Shown here: in pieces, positions 16,241 to 26,524 of the stretch | Numbering within the stretch: position 1 is the stretch's first letter | Layout: each line of letters begins with the position of its first letter | Assembly: GCA_945861065.1 (NCBI GenBank) | Contig: CAMASI010000009.1 | Span: 1-64,000 of the forward strand | From: Klebsiella pneumoniae | Lineage (GTDB): Bacteria; Myxococcota_A; UBA796; GCA-2862545 | Length of the DNA: 64,000 bases | Reading direction: 5' to 3' | The notes under the pieces: generated by a model | The model's database searches: none | Told to the model about the DNA's origin: nothing | The model's input: only the letters and a program-made list of their open reading frames with translations | Translations under genes and position numbers: made by a program

Positions 16241-18556
16241 TTGCCGTCGCGCCTCGCGCTGATCATCACCATGGCCGCGACGAGTTTCGTACTTGTGCTG
16301 CTTGAACTTGTTTTGACGCGGCTATTCGCGGTCATCTTGTTCGCGTCCTTTGCGCACTTGGCTTTGGGCCTGGCGCTCCTCGGAATCTCGCTAGGTGCGC
16401 TTGCCCAGCACCTTTGGCCGAACCTCGTACCCACCGAACGCGTTGGCGACCGGCTCGCAGCATGGCTCGTCGCGCTCGGAGCGAGCACAGTCGGTAGCGT
16501 GGTGCTCGCGTTGTTGCTGCCGGTGACCGTGCAGTCCGCTGAACCGCCTCGGGACTACGGCGAGCGTTCGGCGATTGCGTGGGACCTCGTGGACCCTGTA
16601 TGGTTTGTGGTGCTTTTGCCGGTACTCGTCGTTCCTTTTGCCATCGGCGGCTTGCTCTTCGCAGGTGTATTTCAGCGATTCCGCGACCAAATTGGTCGGC
16701 TGTACGCGGCCGATCTCGCAGGTGGCGCGATGGGTGCAGTGGCGTTCATCCCGTTCCTTGCTTGGCTTCCGGCACCGGATTTGGTCTGGCCCGCGGCGGG
16801 CCTTGCTTTTTTCGCGGCCTCTTGGGTGGCCAAGGGTCCTCGCGAGCAGCTCGTGAGCGTTTTTGCGGCCGTCGCCATGATCGCCGCCACGGTCGTCGCA
16901 TTCAACCAAGAAGATGGGCTACTGCGGGTACGTTATTCCGCGGGCTACAGCGAAGACAACGTTTCCTGGTCGGTTTGGACGCCCCTGACCAGGATTGCAG
17001 TGCATGAGGATGCCCGGGGAACCTACCTTCTCCTCGACAACAGCTCCGCGAGTGAGGTGGTGCTCGACGAAGCCGCCCGAGATCGAAAAGCGACGGAATT
17101 GAATCGTAGTCTCGTGTATCAACTGCATGATCCGCCCGCCCAGGTGGCGATTCTGGCGGCGTCAGCGGGACCTGAGGTCGCTGTTGCGCAAAAGTTCGGA
17201 TTCACGGGAATCCAGGCCATCGATATTGCGCCGCAGATCGGCGACATCGTGGCAGATCGCTTTCGGAGCTCCGCAATCAATCCGTTCCGATACGGAGACA
17301 CCGTTCGAGTCATGTCGGACGGGCGCGCTGCCATCCACGGAAGCCCCCTTCAGTACGACATCATCCAGATGGTCCACGCGAATTTACACTCGTCTGCGGG
17401 CCTGCTCGCAAATGCCTGGTCGAGCAACCTGCTTGAAACGAAAGAGGCTTTTGGCGATTATCTTGACCATCTGAAACCCGATGGCACGCTTTCGTTCGCG
17501 CGTGGCCCGAGGACCACGTCGGTGGCCCGCTCCGTAGCCGCGGCGCTGGCGGAGCGCGGTGTCGCCGACCCGGGACCCCACGTGATTTATGTCAGCGGGC
17601 CCGCCACGGTGATGTTGGTGAAGGCGCGCCCATGGCGTGCCGAGGAGGTGGCTCGCGTACGCGCCATCGTGGCCATGCAACCCAAACAATTCATCGCATT
17701 TGATCCGCTCGTACCAGATCGCAAGTTCGCCCACCAGATGTTCGTCACGCCCCCGCTGATGACGGATGATCGGCCGTATATGGAGGGTCCTGGCGACGTG
17801 TGGCGGGGGTTGGCGTACGCCTTGTCCCCCCGCTCGGGCCTGGTGGGCGGGGAGGTTCCGCCATTGACGATCGTGTACCACACGATCGCTCTCCAGGGGC
17901 TCTGCGTGTTGGCAGTAGGCTTGTTGTTGTTCATCTTGGGCGCCCGTGGACGAGACGCCAATGCACTTCGCCAGGTGCGGGCACTGCCAGCCGGATTGCT
18001 GTACGCGGCAGGGATTGGCTACGGGTATCTGGCGATTGAAACGATTCTCATTCACGAGCTGGTATTGTTTGTTGGGCATCCTACTTACGCTGTTACGGCC
18101 GTTGTCGGTGCGATGTTGTTCGGGTCCGGGCTGGGGAGCGTGGCTGCGGGTTGGGTGCCAGAAGACCGCGTGGATGCGGTTCGAAACGGTGTGTTAGTTG
18201 CGATCATTGCAGTGGCAGCGCTCCATGGCTTCGGCGGTTCTGCCTTGCTCGAGCGTACCTTGCTTCAGGGCGCGCTGGTGTCGCGCATCGGTGGCGTGGT
18301 CCTACTCCTGTTGCCGCTCGGCTTCCTGATGGGATTTCCCTGGCCCCTTTTCGTTCGCAGCTTGGGGCCCGCGGCCGGAGGTCTCGTCCCATGGGCGTGG
18401 GCGGTGAACGGTTGGACGAGCGTGCTTGCCAGCATCGCGACGGTCGTGATCAGCCGAGCTTGGGGATACCATTCGGCCTATGCGGTAGCGCTGGTCGGCT
18501 ACGTGTTGGCGGGTGCCGCGGGTTTGGCGTTGCGTCGAATGGACCGTGTCGGATAA
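16241..18556 (+). CDS. Membrane protein with spermidine-synthase-like domain
   Basis: This 771-residue protein has about eight transmembrane segments, then a soluble Rossmann domain of about 300 residues resembling polyamine aminopropyltransferases, then about six more membrane segments. The SAM-like loop is AILAASAGPEVAVAQ followed by IQAIDIAP, and further on are VMSDGRAAIHGSPLQYDIIQM and LKPDGTLSFARG. Where active enzymes have an acidic D-x-x-D stretch after the YDVI strand, this one reads IIQMVHAN, so aminopropyl transfer is doubtful. TTG 16241 (GGGGG just upstream) or ATG 16271 are likely starts; the open frame before that overlaps the phosphatase gene. Substrate unknown. Confidence 0.72.
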   Translation: MPSRLALIITMAATSFVLVLLELVLTRLFAVILFASFAHLALGLALLGISLGALAQHLWPNLVPTERVGDRLAAWLVALGASTVGSVVLALLLPVTVQSAEPPRDYGERSAIAWDLVDPVWFVVLLPVLVVPFAIGGLLFAGVFQRFRDQIGRLYAADLAGGAMGAVAFIPFLAWLPAPDLVWPAAGLAFFAASWVAKGPREQLVSVFAAVAMIAATVVAFNQEDGLLRVRYSAGYSEDNVSWSVWTPLTRIAVHEDARGTYLLLDNSSASEVVLDEAARDRKATELNRSLVYQLHDPPAQVAILAASAGPEVAVAQKFGFTGIQAIDIAPQIGDIVADRFRSSAINPFRYGDTVRVMSDGRAAIHGSPLQYDIIQMVHANLHSSAGLLANAWSSNLLETKEAFGDYLDHLKPDGTLSFARGPRTTSVARSVAAALAERGVADPGPHVIYVSGPATVMLVKARPWRAEEVARVRAIVAMQPKQFIAFDPLVPDRKFAHQMFVTPPLMTDDRPYMEGPGDVWRGLAYALSPRSGLVGGEVPPLTIVYHTIALQGLCVLAVGLLLFILGARGRDANALRQVRALPAGLLYAAGIGYGYLAIETILIHELVLFVGHPTYAVTAVVGAMLFGSGLGSVAAGWVPEDRVDAVRNGVLVAIIAVAALHGFGGSALLERTLLQGALVSRIGGVVLLLLPLGFLMGFPWPLFVRSLGPAAGGLVPWAWAVNGWTSVLASIATVVISRAWGYHSAYAVALVGYVLAGAAGLALRRMDRVG

Positions 18557-18639
18557 GGCGACTGGGCCACAGATCTTGTTCCGGCGAGGTCGCAAATGGG
18601 CCCATTCGGACTATGGCTACGCGTCGGTTCGGGGGCCCC

Positions 18640-21600
18640 ATGAAAAAGTCGCGATTTCAACAAATTGGCCACCTGCTTGCGGTAATCAGCGTCGCCTTCT
18701 TTCTTGCGTGTACCCGGGCCCCGAAACCTCCCACCGATGTCGCGGACGCTGCTCCAGCCGAGATCATCGCGGCACACACCTCTGGGCTCGTATCCCGGCA
18801 TTCCCCAATCCAGCTTAGGTTCGTTGGCGAGGCCGTTCCGGAAGAATCTGTGGGTGTGGCCCTCGCCGCGTCCCACTTGTTTTTCACGCCGCTTGTTCCG
18901 GGAAACGCGGTTTGGACGTCCACTCAAGTCCTCGAATTCACGCCGGACGGCGATCTTGTGGCGGGAAAACGCTATGAGGTCATTGTCGATCTGCCTGCTT
19001 TGTTACCGCAGATCCCGGGCCTCAAGGCGTTCGCGTTTGACTTTGGGGTGGCCGTTCCGGATTTCTCACTGGCGGCTGTCGGCCTGGAAGCCGACTCCTC
19101 GGATGGTGCGACGCAGCGGTGGCGTGCGCGGATTGAGCTGGCGGACGTGGCCGAAAACAGTCTGGTTGAGACGATGATCAAGGCCCGTCATGGCGAGGTC
19201 ACGCTGGCGCTGGCGTGGACGCATGAGGGCCTAGCGCACAGCTTCGTGGCCTCTGGCATCGTCCGCTCCGAAGCGAGCAGTACGCTCCTGGTCGAGGTGG
19301 ACGGTACGGCCATCGGCGTCGCGCGTTCAGAACAGACCACCGTGGTGGTCCCAGGGCTGAATCAGTTTCTGGTGTCGTCCATTCAACCCGTGATGGGTGG
19401 CGAGCGCCTGATCGAGATTCGTTTCTCGGACCCACTCGACGAGCGTCAGGACCTCCGTGGTCTCGTTCGGGTGGTTGGGAGGACCGACACACGTGTCGAC
19501 CGCGACGGAAGCGTCGTTCGGCTCTACGCAACCGGAAATTGGAACAGTACGGAGCAGGTACAAATCTCGGGCGTCAGGAATGCGCGAGGCTATTCGCTGA
19601 CGGCAGCGATCGATCAAGTGGTGAGCTTCGAGCCAATCAAACCCCAAGTTCGTTTTGTCGGAAGCGGGGTCATTTTGCCGACGAGCGCGGAGCTGACCGT
19701 ACCGCTGGAGGTCGTAAATGTCCGCGCTATCGAAGTCGAAGCTACCCGGGTGTATGAAGAGAACGTACCGCAGTTTCTACAGGTCAACGACCTAGATGGA
19801 AACGAAGAACTGCGGCGCGTAGGCGCGGTCGTGTGGCGCCAACGGGTGGAGATAGCGCCCCAACCAGGCCAGTCGAACCGTTGGGTCCGCGTGGGCCTCG
19901 ACCTCACGTCTCTCGTCCAACGTTTTCCAGCAGGGCTGTATCGCCTCCACGTTCGTTTTGATCGCCCCGACATCGTGTGGGAATGCGGTACGTCGAGTTG
20001 GGACGTTGCGGAGAAGAGACCAGAGCGTCCCTGGGATTCGTTGGGCGCGGATGGCAGCTTTTGGGATATGTGGACAGGGGGAGAAGATGGCGAGGAATGG
20101 GCATGGAGTGAGCGGGACGATCCATGTGAAAAATCGTATTACACGGATTTTGGTTGGAATAACCATGGGCAAACCGCTAGCCGTAATGTGATTGTTTCGG
20201 ACGTTGGCTTGCTTGCGCGGCAGGGGGTAGGAGGCGCGGTGGACATCGTTGCTACCGATCTCCGCTCGAGTGAGCCGTTGGCTGGAACGGACATTCAGCT
20301 GCTGGACTACCAGCTGCAGGGCATCGGCAAGGGAATCACAGACGCCCGCGGCATGCTGCGTCTCACCACCGAGGACGAGTTTCCTTTCGCCATTGTCGCA
20401 CACCACGGGGGCCAGGCGTCGTGGCTTCGCCTCGACCGCGGCCAGGCGCGTGCGATGTCGCACTTTGACGTGGGCGGGTCGGACGTCAAGCAGGGCCTCA
20501 AGGGGTTCCTGTACGGCGAGCGCGGCGTGTGGCGGCCGGGCGATCCGATGCATTTGAACTTCGTGCTCTTCGATGCCACGGATCGCATTCCGGACGCCCA
20601 TCCGCTCGATTTCCAGCTTCGAAATCCACTGGGCCAGGTGGTCGAGACCCAAACGGTCACAGAGTCGGTCGATGGTTTTTACGCGATTCACGCGCAAACC
20701 GCGGGGGACGCGCCGACGGGTCGGTATACCGCTTCGGTCCGTGTCGGTGGCGCTGTTTTTCAGAAACAGTTGCGCGTGGAAGCGGTGATTCCGAATCGGC
20801 TCAAGATCGAATTGGCCCTTCCGCCAACTGGCGTTCGTGCGCCGAATCTTGAGGTGCAAAGCACGCTAGCGTCCAGGTGGCTTCACGGTGCGATTGCGCA
20901 GGGGCTCCGCGCCGATATCGAGGTGCAACTTAGCCCACGCCAGACGCAGTTTGCAACGTTTTCTGATTTCCAATTCGACGACCCGATGGCGACGTTTTCC
21001 GCGGAACCAGAATTGGTCTGGGAAGGGAGTCTCGACGATGAGGGAAAGGCTGCTGTCGCCGCGACAATCCATGCCCCACCCTCGCCTGGGCTGTTGACCG
21101 CTACCTTGCGTACGCGCGTATTTGAGCCGAGCGGTGCGGCCAGTGTGGACGAGGCCTCGGTCAGCGTTTCTCCCTACGAGCGGTATATCGGCGTCGCCCT
21201 TCCAAAAGGAGACAAGGCGCGCGGGATGTTGCTGACAGACACGAAGCACACGGTTCGTGTGGTTTCTGTGGACGCTGACGGAAAGCCTGTCGGGAGTGGG
21301 AAGGTCAAATTATCCCTGCGTAAACTGCAATGGCGTTGGTGGTGGGAACAGGGCGAGGACAGCGACGCACAGTTCAGCGAAGGGGAGAGCCAGCACGAAC
21401 TTGCCTCGGGGTTGATCGATTTGGTGGACGGTCAGGGAAATTGGGAATTCGAAGTCCGCTACCCGGAGTGGGGTCGCTACGTCGTCACCGCAACGGACGA
21501 CAAGGAAGGCGGGCACACGACCGGAAAAATCGTGTACATCGATTGGCCCGGTTGGGCTGGGCGTGCGGAAAAAGACCAGGCCGGTGGGGCGAGCGTGCTC

Positions 21601-24180
21601 AGCCTGACGGCAGATCACGGCAGCGTAGAGGTCGGCAAGCCGGTGACGTTGACCTTTCCGATGCCCAAGGGCGCGAGGGCGCTTGTCAGTCTTGAGAGCG
21701 GGACACGGGTCGTCCAGACAGATTGGGTGCCACCTAGCGATGGCGGGACAGGAACCTTCACGTTTGTCGCAACGCCGGAAATGACGCCGAACGTGTATGC
21801 CAATGTCACCGTGCTTCAGCCCCACCAGAATACGGCGAACGATGCCCCGATGCGGATGTACGCGACCACGCCTATTCTCGTATTCGACCCGGAAACCAAA
21901 CTCGCTCCCCACATTACGACTTCGGATTCGTGGGAGCCCTCGTCGCTGGCTCTGGTGTCTGTGAATGAAGAGCACGGGCGAGCCATGACCTACACCCTCG
22001 CCGTAGTCGACGAGGGCCTTCTTGGCCTCACGCGCTTCGAAACGCCCAATCCATGGGACACGTTTTATGCTCGGGAAGCGTTGGGAGTTCGTACCTGGGA
22101 TATCTACGGTGCAGTCGTGGGCGCCACGGGTGGCACAATTGAGCAAATGCTGGCAATTGGCGGTGACGGGGAAGGTCAGTCCAACAAAAGGCCCAAGGCG
22201 CAGCGCTTCAAACCTGTGGTTTGGGTGGGTGGTCCCTACCGCCTGGAGGCCGGTGCGACCGACCGGCGAGAGATTCCGATTCCGCAGTATGTCGGCGAAG
22301 TGCGCGTCATGGTGGTGGCCGGACGTGGCGGAGCTTTCGGTACCGCGTCCCAAACAGTTCCCGTGAGGACCTCCTTGATGGCGCTGGCGACGCTACCGCG
22401 GGTGTTGGGGCCGAGTGAGTCGGTGGAATTGCCCGTCTCCATCTTTGCCAACGATCCAAAGGTCAAATCCGTGACCGTCTCGGTGACGACGGAGGGACCG
22501 ATCTCGCTTGTAGACTCAGGGCCCAAGACGCTACGGTTTCCGGCCGCGGGCGAGCAGATGGTGTCGTTCCGGATTCGCGTTGCGGACGGCCTGGGTGTGG
22601 GCAAGGTCACGGTCAAAGCGACCGGCGGTGGGGAAACAAGCGAGCAGACCCTCGAAGTTGATGTCCGCCATCCGGGCTCCCCGGTCACCCGCACGTCCAA
22701 AGGGACGGTCCCATCGAAGGGGACTTGGAGCACGAACCTCGGCAGCCTCGGGCTTGTTGGCTCCAATTCGTTAAGCATCGAAATCAGTCGCGTGCCGCCG
22801 TTGGGTCTCGACCACAGGTTGGACGCGCTGATCCGCTACCCCCATGGGTGCGTGGAGCAAACCACCTCGGCTGCCTTCCCGCAGGTCGCGCTTGACCGGC
22901 TGCTTGAGCTGACGCCTGGGGAAGCTGCGGACGTGGCCAAACACGTGAAGGCGGCGATTTCCAAGCTTAGATCGTTTCAGAATACCGACGGCAGTTTTGG
23001 CTATTGGCCCGGAGAGCCTGCGAACAGTTGGAGCACGACGTATGTGGGCCACTTTCTCCTCGAGGCGGAACGGGCCGGCTACCCCCTGCCTAGCGGCATG
23101 CGGGCGTCCTGGGCGCGCTATCAACGCGATCAGGCCGAACGATGGACGCGGTCGTTTGAGGGTGCCGACCTCGATCAGGCTTACCGTCTGTACACGCTCG
23201 CCCTCTCGGGAAATCCAGAGGTAGGCGCGATGAACCGCCTGCGCGAGTCTGTGCTGAGCCCGCCTGCCCGGTGGCGACTTGCGGCCGCGTGGTCCCTTGC
23301 GGGGCAAGCTTCAACTGCGCGTGAGGTGGCCAGTTCGGCAACCTTGGACGTGCGCACGACGCGCGAGTTGTCGGGAACGCTGGCTTCTCCAATGCGGGAC
23401 CGCGCGCTCATTCTTGAGTCACTGATTCTGCTCGGGGATTTGGGCCGCGCGACGACGCTCGCAGCGACGCTGTCCAACGACCTGGTGTCCGACGACGTCC
23501 TGTCCACTCAGGAGACAGCCTTTGCGTTGGTCGCGATGTCGCGATTCGGCGACGTTGGCGCTGGCCCTGGAGAGACAAAGGCGACCTGGTCGATGGCGGG
23601 CGGACCTGCGTCTGCCGTCACGAGTTCGCGGGTGGTCGCTCGTGTGTTGGTAGATGCCGCGCAAATCAAAGCGGGAAAACTGGTGGTGACAAGTTCGTCC
23701 GGAGGGCCGCTCTTCGTCACTACGACGCTCCGAGGATTGATGGAGCCTGGGACCGACGATTCCATTTCCCGGGGCATCGAATTGACGGTGGATTACCAAA
23801 CTCTGGAGGGTGTCCCTTTGTTGGCGGATTCGTTGGAACAAGGCCAGAATTTCGTGGCGCATATCACATTAACGAATCGAAGTGGCAGGAGGCTCGAAGA
23901 GCTGGCGTTGACCGAGATCGTTGCGTCAGGTTGGGAGATCGCCGGTGCTTCGCCGGGAAAGGGCGATGGGTACCAATACAGAGATGTGCGAGACGACCGG
24001 GTGTATACCTACCTCGACCTCGAAGCCGACGCGGTTTTCGAGACGTCGATTCCGCTGACGGCGGCCTATCTAGGCCATTATTATCTGCCGTCGGTTTCCG
24101 TTGAGACCATGTACGACCCGACGATTACGGCTCGTGTCAAGGGGCAGTGGGTCGACGTGGTGCAGCAGCGCATCAATTGA
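18640..24180 (+). CDS. Bacterial alpha-2-macroglobulin lipoprotein (YfhM-like)
   Basis: This 1846-residue envelope protein traps foreign proteases. It has a lipoprotein leader ending VAFFLAC and a long series of macroglobulin beta-domains. A GVWRPGDPMHLNFVLFD block sits near residue 630 and the MG7-like YTLAVVDEGLLGLTRFETPNPWD near 1120. The thioester motif CVEQ is intact at about residues 1404-1407 (context RYPHGCVEQTTSAAFPQ). A helical thioester domain follows (NTDGSFGYWPGEP, then repeated helices) and a C-terminal receptor-like domain. ATG 18640 follows GGGGG; upstream open frame is ignored because it overlaps the previous gene. Only 14 bp separate it from pbpC, the classical pairing in which the inhibitor and cell-wall repair enzyme work together after attack. 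Confidence 0.93.
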   Translation: MKKSRFQQIGHLLAVISVAFFLACTRAPKPPTDVADAAPAEIIAAHTSGLVSRHSPIQLRFVGEAVPEESVGVALAASHLFFTPLVPGNAVWTSTQVLEFTPDGDLVAGKRYEVIVDLPALLPQIPGLKAFAFDFGVAVPDFSLAAVGLEADSSDGATQRWRARIELADVAENSLVETMIKARHGEVTLALAWTHEGLAHSFVASGIVRSEASSTLLVEVDGTAIGVARSEQTTVVVPGLNQFLVSSIQPVMGGERLIEIRFSDPLDERQDLRGLVRVVGRTDTRVDRDGSVVRLYATGNWNSTEQVQISGVRNARGYSLTAAIDQVVSFEPIKPQVRFVGSGVILPTSAELTVPLEVVNVRAIEVEATRVYEENVPQFLQVNDLDGNEELRRVGAVVWRQRVEIAPQPGQSNRWVRVGLDLTSLVQRFPAGLYRLHVRFDRPDIVWECGTSSWDVAEKRPERPWDSLGADGSFWDMWTGGEDGEEWAWSERDDPCEKSYYTDFGWNNHGQTASRNVIVSDVGLLARQGVGGAVDIVATDLRSSEPLAGTDIQLLDYQLQGIGKGITDARGMLRLTTEDEFPFAIVAHHGGQASWLRLDRGQARAMSHFDVGGSDVKQGLKGFLYGERGVWRPGDPMHLNFVLFDATDRIPDAHPLDFQLRNPLGQVVETQTVTESVDGFYAIHAQTAGDAPTGRYTASVRVGGAVFQKQLRVEAVIPNRLKIELALPPTGVRAPNLEVQSTLASRWLHGAIAQGLRADIEVQLSPRQTQFATFSDFQFDDPMATFSAEPELVWEGSLDDEGKAAVAATIHAPPSPGLLTATLRTRVFEPSGAASVDEASVSVSPYERYIGVALPKGDKARGMLLTDTKHTVRVVSVDADGKPVGSGKVKLSLRKLQWRWWWEQGEDSDAQFSEGESQHELASGLIDLVDGQGNWEFEVRYPEWGRYVVTATDDKEGGHTTGKIVYIDWPGWAGRAEKDQAGGASVLSLTADHGSVEVGKPVTLTFPMPKGARALVSLESGTRVVQTDWVPPSDGGTGTFTFVATPEMTPNVYANVTVLQPHQNTANDAPMRMYATTPILVFDPETKLAPHITTSDSWEPSSLALVSVNEEHGRAMTYTLAVVDEGLLGLTRFETPNPWDTFYAREALGVRTWDIYGAVVGATGGTIEQMLAIGGDGEGQSNKRPKAQRFKPVVWVGGPYRLEAGATDRREIPIPQYVGEVRVMVVAGRGGAFGTASQTVPVRTSLMALATLPRVLGPSESVELPVSIFANDPKVKSVTVSVTTEGPISLVDSGPKTLRFPAAGEQMVSFRIRVADGLGVGKVTVKATGGGETSEQTLEVDVRHPGSPVTRTSKGTVPSKGTWSTNLGSLGLVGSNSLSIEISRVPPLGLDHRLDALIRYPHGCVEQTTSAAFPQVALDRLLELTPGEAADVAKHVKAAISKLRSFQNTDGSFGYWPGEPANSWSTTYVGHFLLEAERAGYPLPSGMRASWARYQRDQAERWTRSFEGADLDQAYRLYTLALSGNPEVGAMNRLRESVLSPPARWRLAAAWSLAGQASTAREVASSATLDVRTTRELSGTLASPMRDRALILESLILLGDLGRATTLAATLSNDLVSDDVLSTQETAFALVAMSRFGDVGAGPGETKATWSMAGGPASAVTSSRVVARVLVDAAQIKAGKLVVTSSSGGPLFVTTTLRGLMEPGTDDSISRGIELTVDYQTLEGVPLLADSLEQGQNFVAHITLTNRSGRRLEELALTEIVASGWEIAGASPGKGDGYQYRDVRDDRVYTYLDLEADAVFETSIPLTAAYLGHYYLPSVSVETMYDPTITARVKGQWVDVVQQRIN

Positions 24181-24194
24181 GGCGCAGCCGGCGA

Positions 24195-26477
24195 ATGAAG
24201 TTTCTTGGGGTCGCCGTCCTCGCACTCACCGTTGCGTTCTTGTGCGTGCCCGTCGTTCAACCGGCTGGGCCGGAATCCTCGGTGTTGATCGACAGAGACG
24301 GAGAGCTGTTGGCGGCGAGGGTCGCCGCGGACGAACAATGGCGTTTTGGCGCGCCGAGAGCGCTCCCAGCGCCGTACATTGCAGCGGTGGTCGCCTATGA
24401 AGACCGGCGGTTCTGGTGGCATCCGGGCGTCGATCCGATCGCGCTGATTCGGGCCTCCGTCAGCAATTTGGCGGCGGGCCGGGTGGTCAGCGGCGCGAGT
24501 ACCGTCACGATGCAAGTGGTGCGACTTGCGCGCCACCAGCGGCAGCGGACATTCGCCGAAAAGGCGGTGGAGGCCGTCCTGGCAGTTCGCCTCGAATTGG
24601 CTCGATCGAAATCGGAAATCCTCGTCTTGTACGCAGCCAGCGCGCCATTTGGAGGAAACACCGTTGGTTTGGAGGCGGCGACCTTCCGGTTGTTTGGCCA
24701 TACCCCGGAAAGCCTGAGCTGGGCGGAGGCCGCGACGCTAGCCGTTTTGCCTAAGAATCCTGCGCTCGTGCATCCCGGGAGAAACAGGGCCACGCTTCGC
24801 GCCCGCAGGGACGAGCTGCTCCACACCCTGCACCAACGAGGCGAGTTGTCGGAGGCGGATTTGGTCGCGGCCCTTGCTGAGGCGCTGCCGGAGGTAGCCC
24901 GTCGGGTCCCACTCGATGCACCTCATCTGCTGGACGCATCTCGGGAAGGCCGGACAACGACGACGCTCGATGGCGATTTGCAAAGGCGAGCGGCCCAAAT
25001 CGTAGAAAATCACATTTCTGGGTTGCGTGGAAACGGCATTCACAACGCCGCGGCGATCATGGTCGACCTGCCCACCGGCGAAGTGCTTGCGTATATAGGA
25101 AATGTCCGACCTGACCCACAGGCCGCCCACGGAGAGCATGTGGATATCAACCGGTCGCCGCGATCGACCGGAAGTCTCCTAAAACCATTCCTGTACGCCT
25201 CGATGCTCGAGTCTGGCGAATTGCTCCCGAGCGAGCTGGTGCCCGATGTGCCCACGAGGTTTGCGGGTTTTTCTCCTGAGAATTTCGACCATAGTTACGA
25301 AGGCGCGGTTCCCGCATCCAGTGCGCTCGCACGTTCTCGCAACGTTCCCGCAGTGTGGATGTTGCGCGACCATACTGTCGATCGATTTTTCGGGCGGCTG
25401 AAGACCCTGGGCTTGACGACGTTGTTTCGACCGGCCTCTGATTACGGGTTGGCGCTGATTGTAGGCGGTGCCGAAGGAACGTTGTGGGACCTCGTCAGCG
25501 CTTACCGCGACCTCGCGCTTTCCGCGGCACCCGGCGAAACGCGGATTCCTCCGGCGATGCATTGGCGCCGTCCGGAACAGGCCCTGCCGCTGCGCGATCG
25601 CCCGTTGAAGGCGGGCGCAGCCTGGCTCACCCTGCAAGCGCTCGTCGAGGTCAACAGACCCGGTGCCGACGCAGCTTGGCGAGACTTCGAGGGCAGCGAA
25701 CGGGTCGCGTGGAAAACAGGCACGAGTTTTGGATTTCGCGACGCGCTTGCGATCGGCGTCACGCCGCAGACGGCAATCGGGGTTTGGGTCGGGAATGCGG
25801 ACGGGGAAGGTCGTCCAGGTCTCACCGGCACGCAGGCCGCAGCGCCATTGTTGTTTGACCTCTTCGGTCTTCGCCGCGGCGGCGCGTTTTTTGGCCGACC
25901 GGACGAAGAACTCGCGGAGGTTAGAGTCTGTGCACTTAGCGGTCAGATCGCGGGCGCAAACTGTGAGAGCGCACGGATGGAGAGCGTCGAGCGTACCGGT
26001 GCCCAAGGGAAGTTGTGTCGTTACTGCCAACGAATTCACACCAATGCTGAGGGCACCGAGCGTTTCCATGCGGGATGCGCCCCACTCACAGAGCTCCACG
26101 CCCAAACCCGTTTTGTTCTGCCACCGGGCATGGAGCATTGGTACGCGAAACGGCATGCTTCCTATGAGCCTCTTCCGCCCTGGGGCGCAGGTTGCAGTCC
26201 GGGCGCAGACGACAATCCGCTTGCGGTGACTTCACCGGCAAATGATACCATCATTTATGTTCCAACTGAGGTGGATGGAACGCGGGGCCGGGTTGTGGTG
26301 TCCGCAACACACCGCGACCCCTTGGCCGCGGTCTTTTGGCACCTCGATGGCAACTTTCTGTCCGTGTCCACCGCGCCGCACCAATTGTCCCTCGATCCAG
26401 AACCTGGACTTCATTGGGTCACAGTGGTTGACGCAGCGGGTCACCGGAACACACTTCAGTTCTCAATTCGACGCTGA
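24195..26477 (+). CDS. pbpC: Penicillin-binding protein 1C (class A PBP)
   Basis: This 760-residue bifunctional peptidoglycan synthase is anchored by an N-terminal membrane segment. The glycosyltransferase-51 domain shows YEDRRFWWHPGVD with the catalytic Glu at about residue 69, then GASTVTMQVVRL and ILVLYAASAPFGGNTVG. The transpeptidase shows SLLK at about 327-330, SRN near 383 and KTGTSFGFRDA at about 507. A C-terminal Cys-bearing linker (CALSGQIAGANC, LCRYCQRIH) and a BiPBP_C-like beta domain complete the PBP1C layout. It follows the macroglobulin gene with a 14-bp gap; ATG 24195 gives the membrane segment at once. Confidence 0.94.
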   Translation: MKFLGVAVLALTVAFLCVPVVQPAGPESSVLIDRDGELLAARVAADEQWRFGAPRALPAPYIAAVVAYEDRRFWWHPGVDPIALIRASVSNLAAGRVVSGASTVTMQVVRLARHQRQRTFAEKAVEAVLAVRLELARSKSEILVLYAASAPFGGNTVGLEAATFRLFGHTPESLSWAEAATLAVLPKNPALVHPGRNRATLRARRDELLHTLHQRGELSEADLVAALAEALPEVARRVPLDAPHLLDASREGRTTTTLDGDLQRRAAQIVENHISGLRGNGIHNAAAIMVDLPTGEVLAYIGNVRPDPQAAHGEHVDINRSPRSTGSLLKPFLYASMLESGELLPSELVPDVPTRFAGFSPENFDHSYEGAVPASSALARSRNVPAVWMLRDHTVDRFFGRLKTLGLTTLFRPASDYGLALIVGGAEGTLWDLVSAYRDLALSAAPGETRIPPAMHWRRPEQALPLRDRPLKAGAAWLTLQALVEVNRPGADAAWRDFEGSERVAWKTGTSFGFRDALAIGVTPQTAIGVWVGNADGEGRPGLTGTQAAAPLLFDLFGLRRGGAFFGRPDEELAEVRVCALSGQIAGANCESARMESVERTGAQGKLCRYCQRIHTNAEGTERFHAGCAPLTELHAQTRFVLPPGMEHWYAKRHASYEPLPPWGAGCSPGADDNPLAVTSPANDTIIYVPTEVDGTRGRVVVSATHRDPLAAVFWHLDGNFLSVSTAPHQLSLDPEPGLHWVTVVDAAGHRNTLQFSIRR

Positions 26478-26524
26478 TCGCAGCCGCGGGGGCAGCGCGG
26501 TTAGGCGGCGGCCCCGGAGTGTCG

